Origin: Acetoanaerobium pronyense
Lineage (GTDB): Bacteria; Bacillota; Clostridia; Peptostreptococcales; Filifactoraceae
Assembly: GCF_017874355.1 (NCBI RefSeq)
Contig: NZ_JAGGLI010000028.1
Span: 1-39,208 of the forward strand
Length of the DNA stretch: 39,208 nt
Direction of reading: 5' to 3'
In this document: in pieces, positions 33,331-39,208 of the stretch
How positions within the stretch are numbered: position 1 is the stretch's first letter
How the letters are laid out: every line of letters starts with the position of its first letter
Made by a program: the position numbers and the translations under genes
Notes under the pieces: model-generated
Databases searched by the model: none
What the model was told of the DNA's origin: nothing
What the model saw: only the letters and a program-made list of their open reading frames with translations

Positions 33331-33809
33331 GTATAATCCCTCCTAAATGTGTATTTTAATAAACCTTATTTTAATATATATCTTATTACGATTTTTTTAA
33401 AGTTTTATTTGAAAAATATAATTTTGTGTAAAATTTTAGTACATATTGTATGTTTTGTATACATACTATGGACATAAGTTAATGCCTTTTAAAAAAAAAT
33501 TTAATTTTTTTTCTAAAATTTCTTTTTGTGATAATAAAAAAATGTTAGAATATACTAAATAAAAATTCTAAAACTTCCTTAAATTGATTATTTCAACTCT
33601 TACAAATCCAAAAGCATCCATCTAAGCTTATTGCATCTTATTATTCTAAACTATCACAAGTAGTTTTCTAATTTCTAAAATACATAAAAATTAAAAATAC
33701 CTACAGCTCATAAACAATAGCTAAGAAAAATCAGAGCTTAAATTAATATTTTCAAAGTGTTAAGGTAGAAAGATATATCTATTAGTTAATAAATTGACAA
33801 GGAGGACAA
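33331..33809. other. 479-bp AT-rich intergenic region
   Basis: No gene is seen. It holds an inverted repeat GTATGTTTTGTATACATAC (33448-33466) that could be an operator, several A/T tracts (33490-33545), and the ribosome site AAGGAGG of the DUF1576 gene. A clear promoter for either flanking gene could not be fixed. The length suggests complex regulation or a lost gene. Confidence 0.5.
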
Positions 33810-35117
33810 ATGGAAACACTTAACGATATCGATGTTAATACAACTATTCAGGCAAGAAAAAGAACTTTAAATAAAAATGAACAATTTATTGTGCTTCTAC
33901 TTATGCCCACTGTAATGCTTATAATGGCATTTTTTTATGATAACCCTGCTGGACTGATTCAAGGACTCAACGCAATAAGGCTATCAAATGATGTACTTCT
34001 TACGGATTACCTTGTGATTGCAGGTGCTGGGGCTACTTTACTCAATTCATCCCTAGTAACTCTAATCAATATAGCAATCCTTAAAAAAATGGATATGAAA
34101 CCCAACGGGATTATTATAGCTTCTTTGTTTTTACTTATGGGTTTTTCCTTTATGGGAAAAAACATATTTAATATATGGCCGTTTTATATAGGGGGATACA
34201 TATACTCAAGAGTTCATAATATTGAGTATAAAAACGTTATCATAGTGTGCATGCTTACAACTACTATGGCTCCACTTTCAAGCGTCCTTGCTGTTAGCCT
34301 TTCTTCAAATTATATTATATCCCTTGCCGGCACTCTAGCAATTGGCTCTTTTTTAGGCTTTATAATGCCTGCCGTATCTTCTCAGATATTAATGGCTCAC
34401 TCAGGATATAATATATACAATATGGGCTATGCTGGAGGATTCGTATCTATACTTGTATTTGCAATTCTTAGAACATTAAATATAGAGTTTGAAAGAAATT
34501 CTGTGGTTCTTGAAACTATGGATTATGGACTACTTGGTTTTTTCGTTTTATTTTTCCTTCTTTTTATATCCCTTGGATTCGCCTTCAATGGCTTTAGCTT
34601 CTCAGGGTATAAAAAACTACTTGGACGTACTGGTAGATCAGTAACTGATATGACCAGACTAGATGGTTTTGCTCTTACTCTTGTAAATATGGGAAGTCTT
34701 GGTATAATATCTATTATATATGTAATTGTGATGGGTGGAGTACTAAACGGACCTGTAATAGCTGGAATTTTAACTGTTGTTGGATTTGCTGCCTTTGGAA
34801 AGCATATCAAAAATAGCGTCCCAATTTTAGTTGGGGTGGCCGTAGCATCATTTTTTATTGCCAAAGATGCTTCTACAACAGCTATATTAATATCAGCACT
34901 ATTTGGAACTACTCTTGCTCCAATAGTGGGTGAGTATGGAATGATATACGGAATCATCCTAGGTTTTCTTCATTTATCTCTTACATTAAATCTGGGCGTA
35001 CTCCATGGAGGTATCCATCTTTATAACAATGGACTCTCTGGAGGTATAATCGCTACAATATTTGTACCTATGCTAGATGCATTGAAGAAGGAGAAAAAGG
35101 ATGCGTTACGAGACTAA
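33810..35117 (+). CDS. DUF1576-family polytopic membrane protein
   Basis: A 435-residue membrane protein with about eleven hydrophobic segments after a polar N-terminus (1-25). It matches the DUF1576 pattern, including GLIQGLNAIRLSNDVLLTDY near 48-67, MGFSFMGKNIFNIWPFYIGG near 110-130, and LHGGIHLYNNGLSGG near 410. Function is unknown; the fold suggests a carrier. It overlaps the following small gene by 17 bp, which implies coupled translation. AAGGAGG lies 4-5 bp before the ATG. A transport role is inference. Confidence 0.8.
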   Translation: METLNDIDVNTTIQARKRTLNKNEQFIVLLLMPTVMLIMAFFYDNPAGLIQGLNAIRLSNDVLLTDYLVIAGAGATLLNSSLVTLINIAILKKMDMKPNGIIIASLFLLMGFSFMGKNIFNIWPFYIGGYIYSRVHNIEYKNVIIVCMLTTTMAPLSSVLAVSLSSNYIISLAGTLAIGSFLGFIMPAVSSQILMAHSGYNIYNMGYAGGFVSILVFAILRTLNIEFERNSVVLETMDYGLLGFFVLFFLLFISLGFAFNGFSFSGYKKLLGRTGRSVTDMTRLDGFALTLVNMGSLGIISIIYVIVMGGVLNGPVIAGILTVVGFAAFGKHIKNSVPILVGVAVASFFIAKDASTTAILISALFGTTLAPIVGEYGMIYGIILGFLHLSLTLNLGVLHGGIHLYNNGLSGGIIATIFVPMLDALKKEKKDALRD

Positions 35118-35445
35118 AAAACTATCTAAGATGGTGGATGAGCTTTCTACCTATTGCTTAGAGAGAAATGTGCACAAAATAAAAATAGAACTTACTAATC
35201 AACCTGACAGATTTTTAATTGAGCTTTATGCAGAGGGCTTTAAAATGACAGCTTCAGAGCTTCAAAATCTAAAGAATGTTTTAAGTAGCCACAGAGAAGT
35301 AGAAATGGAAGAATATTTCTGGTCACTGGCAGGGGAAGGTCATCAATCTGAAGAATTAGGACTAGTAGCTTCAATGACAGACAGTGCCGAAATAGATTTA
35401 AGTGAGACAAACCTTTCAATAAAGCTTGTGCGTTTGAAAAAATAA
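35101..35445 (+). CDS. Small soluble partner of the DUF1576 protein (114 aa)
   Basis: A 114-residue soluble alpha/beta protein without signal peptide. It alternates charged helices (KLSKMVDELSTYCLERNVHK) and strands (IKIELTNQPDRFLIELYAEG), and ends in an acidic/hydrophobic strand pair. No known family is recognised. Its ATG lies inside the end of the DUF1576 gene (17-bp overlap) with AAGGAGAAAAAGG just upstream. The overlap suggests a fixed functional pair, perhaps a regulatory subunit. A terminator follows. Confidence 0.72.
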   Translation: MRYETKKLSKMVDELSTYCLERNVHKIKIELTNQPDRFLIELYAEGFKMTASELQNLKNVLSSHREVEMEEYFWSLAGEGHQSEELGLVASMTDSAEIDLSETNLSIKLVRLKK

Positions 35446-35484
35446 AAGCTCTATAGATAATTATGTATCATATTTGCATGTTTG

Positions 35485-35515
35485 GAGTCCTCTTTATCAG
35501 CAGAGGACTCTTTTT
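35485..35515 (+). terminator. Terminator of the DUF1576 unit
   Basis: GAGTCCTCT (35485-35493) and AGAGGACTC (35502-35510) with an 8-nt loop and a T5 tail. Confidence 0.9.
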
Positions 35516-35530
35516 AAAAGGGGTATAATT

Positions 35531-36190
35531 ATGAAAAAATATATCTGCTCTGCTTTTATTATACTTTTGATGTTTGTTCCAAGTACCGTATTTGCGAAAA
35601 ACATTGCTATTTATGTTGATAGTGTTCCACTAGCTATGGATGTCCCACCTATAGTTGTACAAGGCCGAACTCTAGTCCCTATTTCTCTAATAGGAAGGTC
35701 TTTGAATGCAAATGTAGTTTGGAATGAAGCCAATAGAAGCATATCTATATCAAAGGGAAGCTCTATAGTTAGACTTTCTTTAGATAGCAAAGTAGCCTAT
35801 GTAAACGATAAAATGGTTCTCCTTGAAGTTCCAGCACAATCTGTAAGAGGAAGAACTATGGTTCCACTTAGCTTTATAAGTACTGCGTTTAATGAAACCG
35901 TACACTGGGATGCATCAGGTCTTGCAATACTTATAGACTCAGAAAGTCCAATCAGAACACTTGAAAAAGATGAGCTTAAGGATAATCACGAGATGAATAT
36001 ACCTCGTAGTAGTACCAGTGAAAAGGGAGACAAATCAGACTCACATAAAATTTCAGCACAGCACGCTGATCATATTAACATGATTAAAGACTACGTGGAA
36101 TCAAATGATTTGACAAATACAAATGAATTTATAAATTTGGAGTTTAAAGACACTGTCGAAATCAACTCCGAAACTGAAAAAGCTCCTTAA
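35531..36190 (+). CDS. Secreted stalk-domain protein
   Basis: A 219-residue exported protein. The signal peptide (1-21) ends in VFAKN. A complete stalk domain (copper amine oxidase N type) of about 110 residues follows with both repeats: VVQGRTLVPISLIG and SVRGRTMVPLSFIS, each followed by a VxWxxxxxxI strand. The C-terminal 75 residues are polar and probably disordered. The start at 35531 has AAAAGGGG 8 bp upstream; the longer reading from 35474 would run through the preceding terminator. The last codons and stop lie inside the next terminator. Confidence 0.82.
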   Translation: MKKYICSAFIILLMFVPSTVFAKNIAIYVDSVPLAMDVPPIVVQGRTLVPISLIGRSLNANVVWNEANRSISISKGSSIVRLSLDSKVAYVNDKMVLLEVPAQSVRGRTMVPLSFISTAFNETVHWDASGLAILIDSESPIRTLEKDELKDNHEMNIPRSSTSEKGDKSDSHKISAQHADHINMIKDYVESNDLTNTNEFINLEFKDTVEINSETEKAP

Positions 36191-36209
36191 AACAGGGAGC
36201 TTTTCTTTT
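36178..36209 (+). terminator. Terminator overlapping the stalk-protein stop codon
   Basis: AAAAGCTCC (36178-36186) and GGAGCTTTT (36196-36204) with a T-rich tail; the TAA stop (36188-36190) is in the loop. Confidence 0.88.
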
Positions 36210-36260
36210 TAAAAATATGTTGAGAGAGTTTCCAAAATTTTTCAGGATTTTAATATTATC

Positions 36261-36461
36261 TCACCTTGAATTTTCTAATTCTGATTTATATTTTTCTATG
36301 CAAGACTGGCAGATACAGGATTTTCCTCTTTTTTCATCTGGAACTTGTGATAAAAGTTCCTTTGGTACTTCTGCTGTCATGCACCAGCAAGTTTCTGGAT
36401 CTTGGCCTAAGGAAAAAGCACACAGGTTTTTCTGGCCGCATAGTGGGCATATTCCATTCAT
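36261..36461 (-). CDS. Cysteine-rich CWC family protein
   Basis: A 66-residue protein with eight cysteines. The order is CPLCGQKNLC, then CWC after a PETCWCM motif, then RGKSCICQSCIEKY, which is the pattern of the cysteine-rich CWC family (a predicted metal-binding small protein). Its molecular role is unknown. AGGAGGTTAAATT precedes the ATG. It is the last host gene before the prophage-like end. Confidence 0.82.
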   Translation of the reverse strand: MNGICPLCGQKNLCAFSLGQDPETCWCMTAEVPKELLSQVPDEKRGKSCICQSCIEKYKSELENSR

Positions 36462-36772
36462 AATTTAACCTCCTATCCCAAAACATAATAATTGATATTT
36501 ACTCTTTACTTTATTCTAAACCATTAATAAGTAAAATAGAGCTTTTTATCTAAATTTTAAAAACCCTCTGGATTAATTTCCAAAGGGTTAAATTTTTTCT
36601 ATTAATTTTTCATAAGGGCTAAAAAAGGACTAAATTTTTGTTTTTCCTTATGTATAATCCTTTAAAGTGTTGCTATGGTGCACCCAAGGCGAAACATCCC
36701 TAATACACGACTTTATTAGCATGAAAAGGATATAAGAATACTACCTTTTGCCAGAGGTAGTATTCTTATATA
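36462..36772. other. Intergenic region at the host/prophage junction
   Basis: This 311-bp stretch has no convincing gene. It holds a hairpin with AACCCT/AGGGTT arms (36562-36589) followed by a T-run, a short unit repeated as GGGCTAAA and GGACTAAA (about 36618-36636), and a 16-bp perfect hairpin (36731-36746/36755-36770). The last is the likely terminator of the Ltp gene. The attachment site of the prophage should lie here, but its partner copy is off the right edge and cannot be checked. Confidence 0.5.
36731..36770 (-). terminator. Hairpin after the Ltp gene
   Basis: TATAAGAATACTACCT (36731-36746) pairs exactly with 36755-36770. The T-tract on the minus strand is poor (TCCTTTT), but the 16-bp stem just after the stop codon is otherwise typical. 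Confidence 0.6.
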
Positions 36773-37273
36773 TTACAATCCTATAGTATCTAATGCATAA
36801 GTAGCTTGTTCTTCGTTAAATCCTTCAAAAATCAATTGATCATAAAGACCCTTTCTTGAAAATGCGGAAGTATCTAAATACTCTTTACCTTTTTGTACGG
36901 CTTGTTCATTCCAATCTACTGTTATATTTTCTACGGCATAAGAACTATCTTCTTCACTGAATCCTTCAAAAATTAATTGGTTAATGAGCCCTTCTTTTGA
37001 AAAAGAAGTAAAGTCTAAATATGATTCAGCTTTTCTTACTGCATTCTTTTGAGCCATTGTTTGTTCTGATTGAGCTGGTTCTTCTTGCTTTACTTCTTCC
37101 TTTTCTACAGGTTCTTCTGCAACTACTGATTCCTGTGCAGCTGTAGCAACTTCTGGATTTTCTTCTGCGCTTTTATCTCCCCCGCTACCAATTGCACCTA
37201 TAACTAAAACAGCAACAATTAAGATAAACCACCATCTTTTAAAAATAGGCTTCTTTTCTTTGTTTTTTACCAT
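36773..37273 (-). CDS. Ltp-family surface protein (superinfection exclusion type), membrane-anchored
   Basis: A 166-residue protein. A basic start and one hydrophobic segment (about 13-30) are followed by a Glu/Pro-rich linker (about 36-75) and two tandem repeats of about 45 residues (AVRKAESYLDFTSFSKEGLI and AVQKGKEYLDTSAFSRKGLY at their starts). These are the Ltp/host-cell-surface lipoprotein repeats, known from phage TP-J34 where Ltp blocks DNA entry of other phages. Unlike that lipoprotein there is no lipobox cysteine after the hydrophobic segment (GAIGSGGDK), so the anchor is probably a transmembrane helix. GGGGG lies 7 bp before the ATG. Confidence 0.82.
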   Translation of the reverse strand: MVKNKEKKPIFKRWWFILIVAVLVIGAIGSGGDKSAEENPEVATAAQESVVAEEPVEKEEVKQEEPAQSEQTMAQKNAVRKAESYLDFTSFSKEGLINQLIFEGFSEEDSSYAVENITVDWNEQAVQKGKEYLDTSAFSRKGLYDQLIFEGFNEEQATYALDTIGL

Positions 37274-37304
37274 TCTAATTCCCCCTTTTTAATAAATTAA
37301 TAAT

Positions 37305-37332
37305 ATTATAACACTATTTTTAAATTAATAGT
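37305..37332 (-). promoter_or_regulatory. Ltp promoter with overlapping operator-like dyad
   Basis: On the minus strand there is an extended -10, TGTTATAAT (hexamer 37305-37310), with no proper -35. A dyad ACTATT-N8-AATAGT (37313-37332) fills the spacer and -35 zone. Its centre is about -25 from the predicted start. That is a repressor position and could link Ltp expression to lysogeny. Confidence 0.5.
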
Positions 37333-37345
37333 ACTTGTGTGAAAT

Positions 37346-37430
37346 GTAATAAAAATACCCTTCGCTTTGAAGGGTATTTCAGGGGTATTGGGTTTTGAGA
37401 TTTTGTTGAGGTTACCAGGGGGATAACCTA
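37346..37430 (-). ncRNA. Candidate prophage small RNA (or Ltp leader attenuator), about 85 nt
   Basis: On the minus strand a good promoter (37436-37464) is followed at once by a 5' hairpin, GGTTA/TAACC (37411-37430). An intrinsic terminator comes 40 nt later: AAATACCCTTC/GAAGGGTATTT (37353-37379) and TTTTATTA. No ORF fits between. The result is a short, structured RNA that ends 75 nt before the Ltp start. Read-through would make it an attenuated Ltp leader. Confidence 0.5.
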
Positions 37431-37435
37431 ATATA

Positions 37436-37464
37436 ATTATACCCTATTGATTTTATTGAATCAA
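37436..37464 (-). promoter_or_regulatory. Promoter of the candidate small RNA
   Basis: On the minus strand: TTGATT (37459-37464), 17 bp, TATAAT (37436-37441). The -35 and spacer are part of an inverted repeat, TTGATT/AATCAA (37447-37464), that may be an operator. Confidence 0.6.
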
Positions 37465-37481
37465 TAAATTGTAAAAAAAAT

Positions 37482-37525
37482 AACTCCCTCATCAGGTCAT
37501 GCCTGGCCAAATGGCAGAGGGAGTA
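37482..37525 (-). terminator. Three-way-junction terminator of the lysis cassette
   Basis: The outer stem ACTCCCTC (37483-37490) and GAGGGAGT (37517-37524) encloses two small hairpins, CAGG/CCTG (37493-37505) and GCCAAATGGC (37506-37515). On the minus strand a TTATTTTTTTT tail follows. It ends the holin transcript. Confidence 0.85.
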
Positions 37526-37549
37526 TTGTCTTCTATATTATTATATCAT

Positions 37550-37768
37550 CTATTCGTTTATATTTAAGTTGTTTTCTTCTCTCTTTCCATCTATATATCC
37601 TTCTGTAAGAATATATATTATAAGAGTAGAAAATGCAGATATTATAGCAGTAACTTGTGCTATTTCTGCTTCTGTCCAATTTATCGCTATTAAAATAGCC
37701 GTTACAAATCCAATAAGTGCTACCCAAAATTTACGGCTACTTAGTTTCCTTCTCCAATCTATTTTCAT
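37550..37768 (-). CDS. Phage holin (small two-helix type)
   Basis: A 72-residue membrane protein: a basic N-terminus (MKIDWRRKLSSRKFW), hydrophobic segments at about 14-30 and 37-54, and a charged C-terminal tail. Size, topology and position next to an endolysin fit a holin, which forms membrane lesions to release the lysin. The ATG overlaps the endolysin stop by one base (TAATG). The ribosome site GAGGGGAAATA overlaps the lysin's last codons. Confidence 0.82.
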   Translation of the reverse strand: MKIDWRRKLSSRKFWVALIGFVTAILIAINWTEAEIAQVTAIISAFSTLIIYILTEGYIDGKREENNLNINE

Positions 37769-38823
37769 TATTTCCCCTCCACTCTCTCAGCTATATTGTT
37801 TTGAACTACCCACATTCTCCAGTCCCAAGGATATTTTTTTAGATCTTCTATATGTCTATCTGGACTATTTATTATTTTAAGCTTTGCAAGATTTTTTATT
37901 GCAGCTATACCAGAGTTTAAATCTCTATCAGAAACCTTCTCTCTTGCCATGTCTTCATCCTCCTCAATTACATTTGTGAAATTAATCCCTTTAAACCTTC
38001 TTGTATAAGGAAATATATTTGTTTTTTCTAAAGTTATTCCATTTCTAGAGCTATTACAGTGAATCCACTTTCCATCCCCAGCGTATAACCCTATGTGATT
38101 TATTCCAGGAGAACTTGCTGGTTGTAAAAACCCTAAATCTCCTATCCTTAAATCTGATAGTTTCACAGGATTACTATCATGCCACTGATGCCAGGTCCCG
38201 TCTTTCACATTAGATCCAGAAGCTAAGTAGCAATATCTTACAAATCCAGAGCAATCTAAATGAGTGGGTATTCTAGGTGGTACCGCTTTTGCTCCTAGTC
38301 TATACTTTACATTTTTACTTTGTAGCATTAGAGCTACTTCAATAATCTTATGTCTATTAACCAAAGTTTCACCTTCCTTCTGGTCATATTCATATAATTT
38401 GTATTTTTCTATTATGCTTATGAGCTTCTCGGGATATTTAGGGTCTGTTGCATATCCAGCTTTCCAAATCTCATTAGCAGCTTCCTTATAATTTTTAGAT
38501 TGCCTAACTTTTGCATATCTTTGTGTAAGAAGAAATCTCCCATGGTCCTCTATAGAAGCGGAAACAGAATCATAGGCCCTAAAATAAGCCTGGACAGTTA
38601 TCATTTTCCCATTTACAAATTCTTGTGTAGGAAATGATATTCTTTTTCCAGTCCATCTTGAATCTGCTTTGATTCCAAAGAGGTTATTACCTTGAACTGC
38701 TAGTCTAGACCTTCCCCAGTTGCTTTCTAGAATCGCCTGAGCTATAGTAAGAGAAGGAAGGATATTATGCTCTGTATGATTTCTTTTAGCTGCAGGTACT
38801 AGTTTGTCTATAAATGTTTGCAT
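37768..38823 (-). CDS. Prophage endolysin: glucosaminidase + NlpC/P60 + C-terminal domain
   Basis: A 351-residue lysin with three parts. Residues 1-146 are a glucosaminidase domain (AQAILESNWGRSRLA with the catalytic Glu, NNLFGIKA, AYFRAYDS, YATDPKYPEKL). Residues 155-280 are an NlpC/P60 endopeptidase domain with catalytic Cys in HLDCSGFVRYCY and His in INHIGLYAGDG. Residues 292-351 form a small C-terminal domain with SGIAAIKNLAKLKIINSP and a tryptophan-rich end, like repeat modules in other clostridial phage lysins. It would cut both sugar and peptide bonds. No signal peptide, so release depends on the holin. GGATG spacing is tight after the preceding gene (2 bp). Confidence 0.88.
   Translation of the reverse strand: MQTFIDKLVPAAKRNHTEHNILPSLTIAQAILESNWGRSRLAVQGNNLFGIKADSRWTGKRISFPTQEFVNGKMITVQAYFRAYDSVSASIEDHGRFLLTQRYAKVRQSKNYKEAANEIWKAGYATDPKYPEKLISIIEKYKLYEYDQKEGETLVNRHKIIEVALMLQSKNVKYRLGAKAVPPRIPTHLDCSGFVRYCYLASGSNVKDGTWHQWHDSNPVKLSDLRIGDLGFLQPASSPGINHIGLYAGDGKWIHCNSSRNGITLEKTNIFPYTRRFKGINFTNVIEEDEDMAREKVSDRDLNSGIAAIKNLAKLKIINSPDRHIEDLKKYPWDWRMWVVQNNIAERVEGK
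37948..37965 (-). promoter_or_regulatory. Internal ribosome site and start inside the endolysin gene
   Basis: GAGGAGG (37959-37965) is followed after 8 bp by an in-frame ATG (37948-37950), codon 292. It would give a separate 60-residue C-terminal domain. Endolysins CD27L and CTP1L of clostridial phages make such secondary products from internal starts. Confidence 0.55.
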
Positions 38824-38825
38824 CC

Positions 38826-39113
38826 TTATACACTCTCCCTAAAGTCCTCAACTCCATAATCTACAACTTCATGGTTATTTATCTTAGAATCTATTATTTT
38901 TTCTCTTATTTTGCCTTTTCTGACATTTTCAAACCCAGATTTTACTATTAAAGCAGTTAGAACTGGAGCAGAAAACAAAACTGCTTGCTGAAGCGTTGCT
39001 ATAGATAATTCGGTTGAATATGTTTTTACTGCTATATACAAACAGACAAAAAACACAATAAATACTAAAAAAATCACTAAAAACATGACTTTTTTGCTTG
39101 CTTCTACATACAT
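38826..39113 (-). CDS. Small prophage membrane protein (possible second holin-like)
   Basis: A 95-residue protein with two hydrophobic segments (about 9-30 and 38-58) and a charged C-terminal half. It lies directly before the endolysin (stop 2 bp from the lysin ATG), in the usual holin position. It could be a holin, an antiholin or a hemolysin XhlA-like partner. The start has a poor ribosome site (CCGGTAA), so coupling to an upstream gene is likely; a stop codon just upstream excludes a longer reading. Confidence 0.62.
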   Translation of the reverse strand: MYVEASKKVMFLVIFLVFIVFFVCLYIAVKTYSTELSIATLQQAVLFSAPVLTALIVKSGFENVRKGKIREKIIDSKINNHEVVDYGVEDFRESV

Positions 39114-39150
39114 TTGTTACCGGCAAGCATTTTTGTATAAATTTCGGCAA

Positions 39151-39193
39151 ATAATTTTCCCTATTTTTTGGAATATAATTTTCCCTAAAATAG
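39151..39193. repeat. Two direct repeats spaced by 24 bp
   Basis: ATAATTTTCCCTA occurs at 39151-39163 and 39175-39187. On the minus strand the 24-bp period is compatible with coding for a repeated octapeptide (RENYIPKN, RENYLPKF), so this may be the end of a repetitive prophage gene off the edge, or a small DNA-site array. Confidence 0.45.
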
Positions 39194-39208
39194 GGATTTT
39201 CTATTTTC

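Larger units (their letters stand above)
36731..39208 (-). mobile_element. Prophage end (lysis and lysogenic-conversion genes), continues off the right edge
   Basis: A run of leftward genes typical of a temperate phage: small membrane protein, endolysin, holin, then an Ltp-family protein with its own promoter. The host-like CWC gene lies to the left. Structural genes would lie beyond 39208. No integrase is in the window. Confidence 0.75.

Noticed and set aside
33780-33812. TTGACA at 33795-33800 as a -35 element
   Set aside because: It overlaps the AAGGAGG ribosome site and is far too close to the start codon to act as a promoter.
34523-34957. 144-codon frame opposite the DUF1576 gene
   Set aside because: Antisense shadow, no ribosome site, proline/threonine pattern produced by complementing hydrophobic codons.
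36640-36735. Possible tyrosine-recombinase C-terminal remnant on the minus strand (reads HHSNTLKDYT before a stop)
   Set aside because: It recalls the box II pattern of phage integrases, but needs a gap, lacks the catalytic arginine and tyrosine context and is too short to trust.
38929-39206. Long minus-strand frame running in from the right edge across the 95-residue membrane protein gene
   Set aside because: Its part inside 38929-39110 is a shifted frame of a gene with clear membrane segments; only the far-right repeat part might be coding.
1-39208. CRISPR array, transposase or insertion sequence
   Set aside because: No spaced identical repeats of CRISPR type, no transposase motifs and no terminal inverted repeats were seen.

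Overview
The window reads as a chromosomal segment of a low-GC, Gram-positive, strictly fermentative anaerobe, most likely a member of the Clostridia (Peptostreptococcaceae-like). The case for this rests on AT-rich intergenic DNA, strong GGAGG or GGGGG ribosome binding sites, a pyruvate formate-lyase operon, a long Bacillus-type SRP RNA, the conserved gene order tadA / SRP RNA / dnaX / ybaB / recR, stalk-domain secreted proteins and a clostridial-type prophage lysis cassette. The species cannot be fixed from the sequence alone.

Layout. 1-160: promoter and leader of a leftward transcript that looks like an rRNA operon whose structural genes lie off the left edge. 485-1924: an NhaC-family antiporter. 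2163-14408: the most interesting block, a two-armed sulfur (or selenium) locus. The rightward arm has a YeeE/YedE transporter split in two around a TusA-like sulfur carrier, then a complete YnjBCD-type ABC importer. A LysR-type regulator sits in the middle. The leftward arm has a GltD-like flavin/Fe-S oxidoreductase, an HdrB-like CCG-domain protein, a lipid-anchored YnjE-like rhodanese, a TVP38/YdjZ-like membrane protein and a YnjF-like CDP-alcohol phosphatidyltransferase. Most of these families also lie together in the Escherichia coli ydjXYZ-ynjABCDEF cluster, so the association is ancient. The promoter of the leftward arm carries two ATAA-N7-TTAT dyads 20 bp apart, placed as expected for a LysR-type activator.

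14688-25391: housekeeping and fermentation genes. These are a metallo-hydrolase, an AI-2E-family permease, a diacylglycerol glucosyltransferase-like enzyme, pflB-pflA with a cysteine-rich Crp/Fnr regulator (and a matching Crp-type site at -41.5 of the pflB promoter), a secreted stalk-domain protein, and thrC-thrB. 25442-33330 is almost wholly leftward: a small membrane protein, a chemoreceptor, a pirin, degraded ends of a nitroreductase/hxlR pair, recR-ybaB-dnaX, SRP RNA, tRNA-Ser(GGA), tadA and a bacteriohemerythrin. 33810-36461: a DUF1576 membrane protein with an overlapping small partner, a stalk-domain protein and a cysteine-rich CWC protein.

36.7 kb to the right edge is one end of a prophage: an Ltp-family surface protein (probable superinfection immunity) with its own operator-like promoter, a candidate ~85-nt small RNA, a three-way-junction terminator, a holin, a two-domain endolysin with a probable internal start for a separate C-terminal domain, and another small membrane protein. 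All functions are inferred by reading motifs. No database search was possible.
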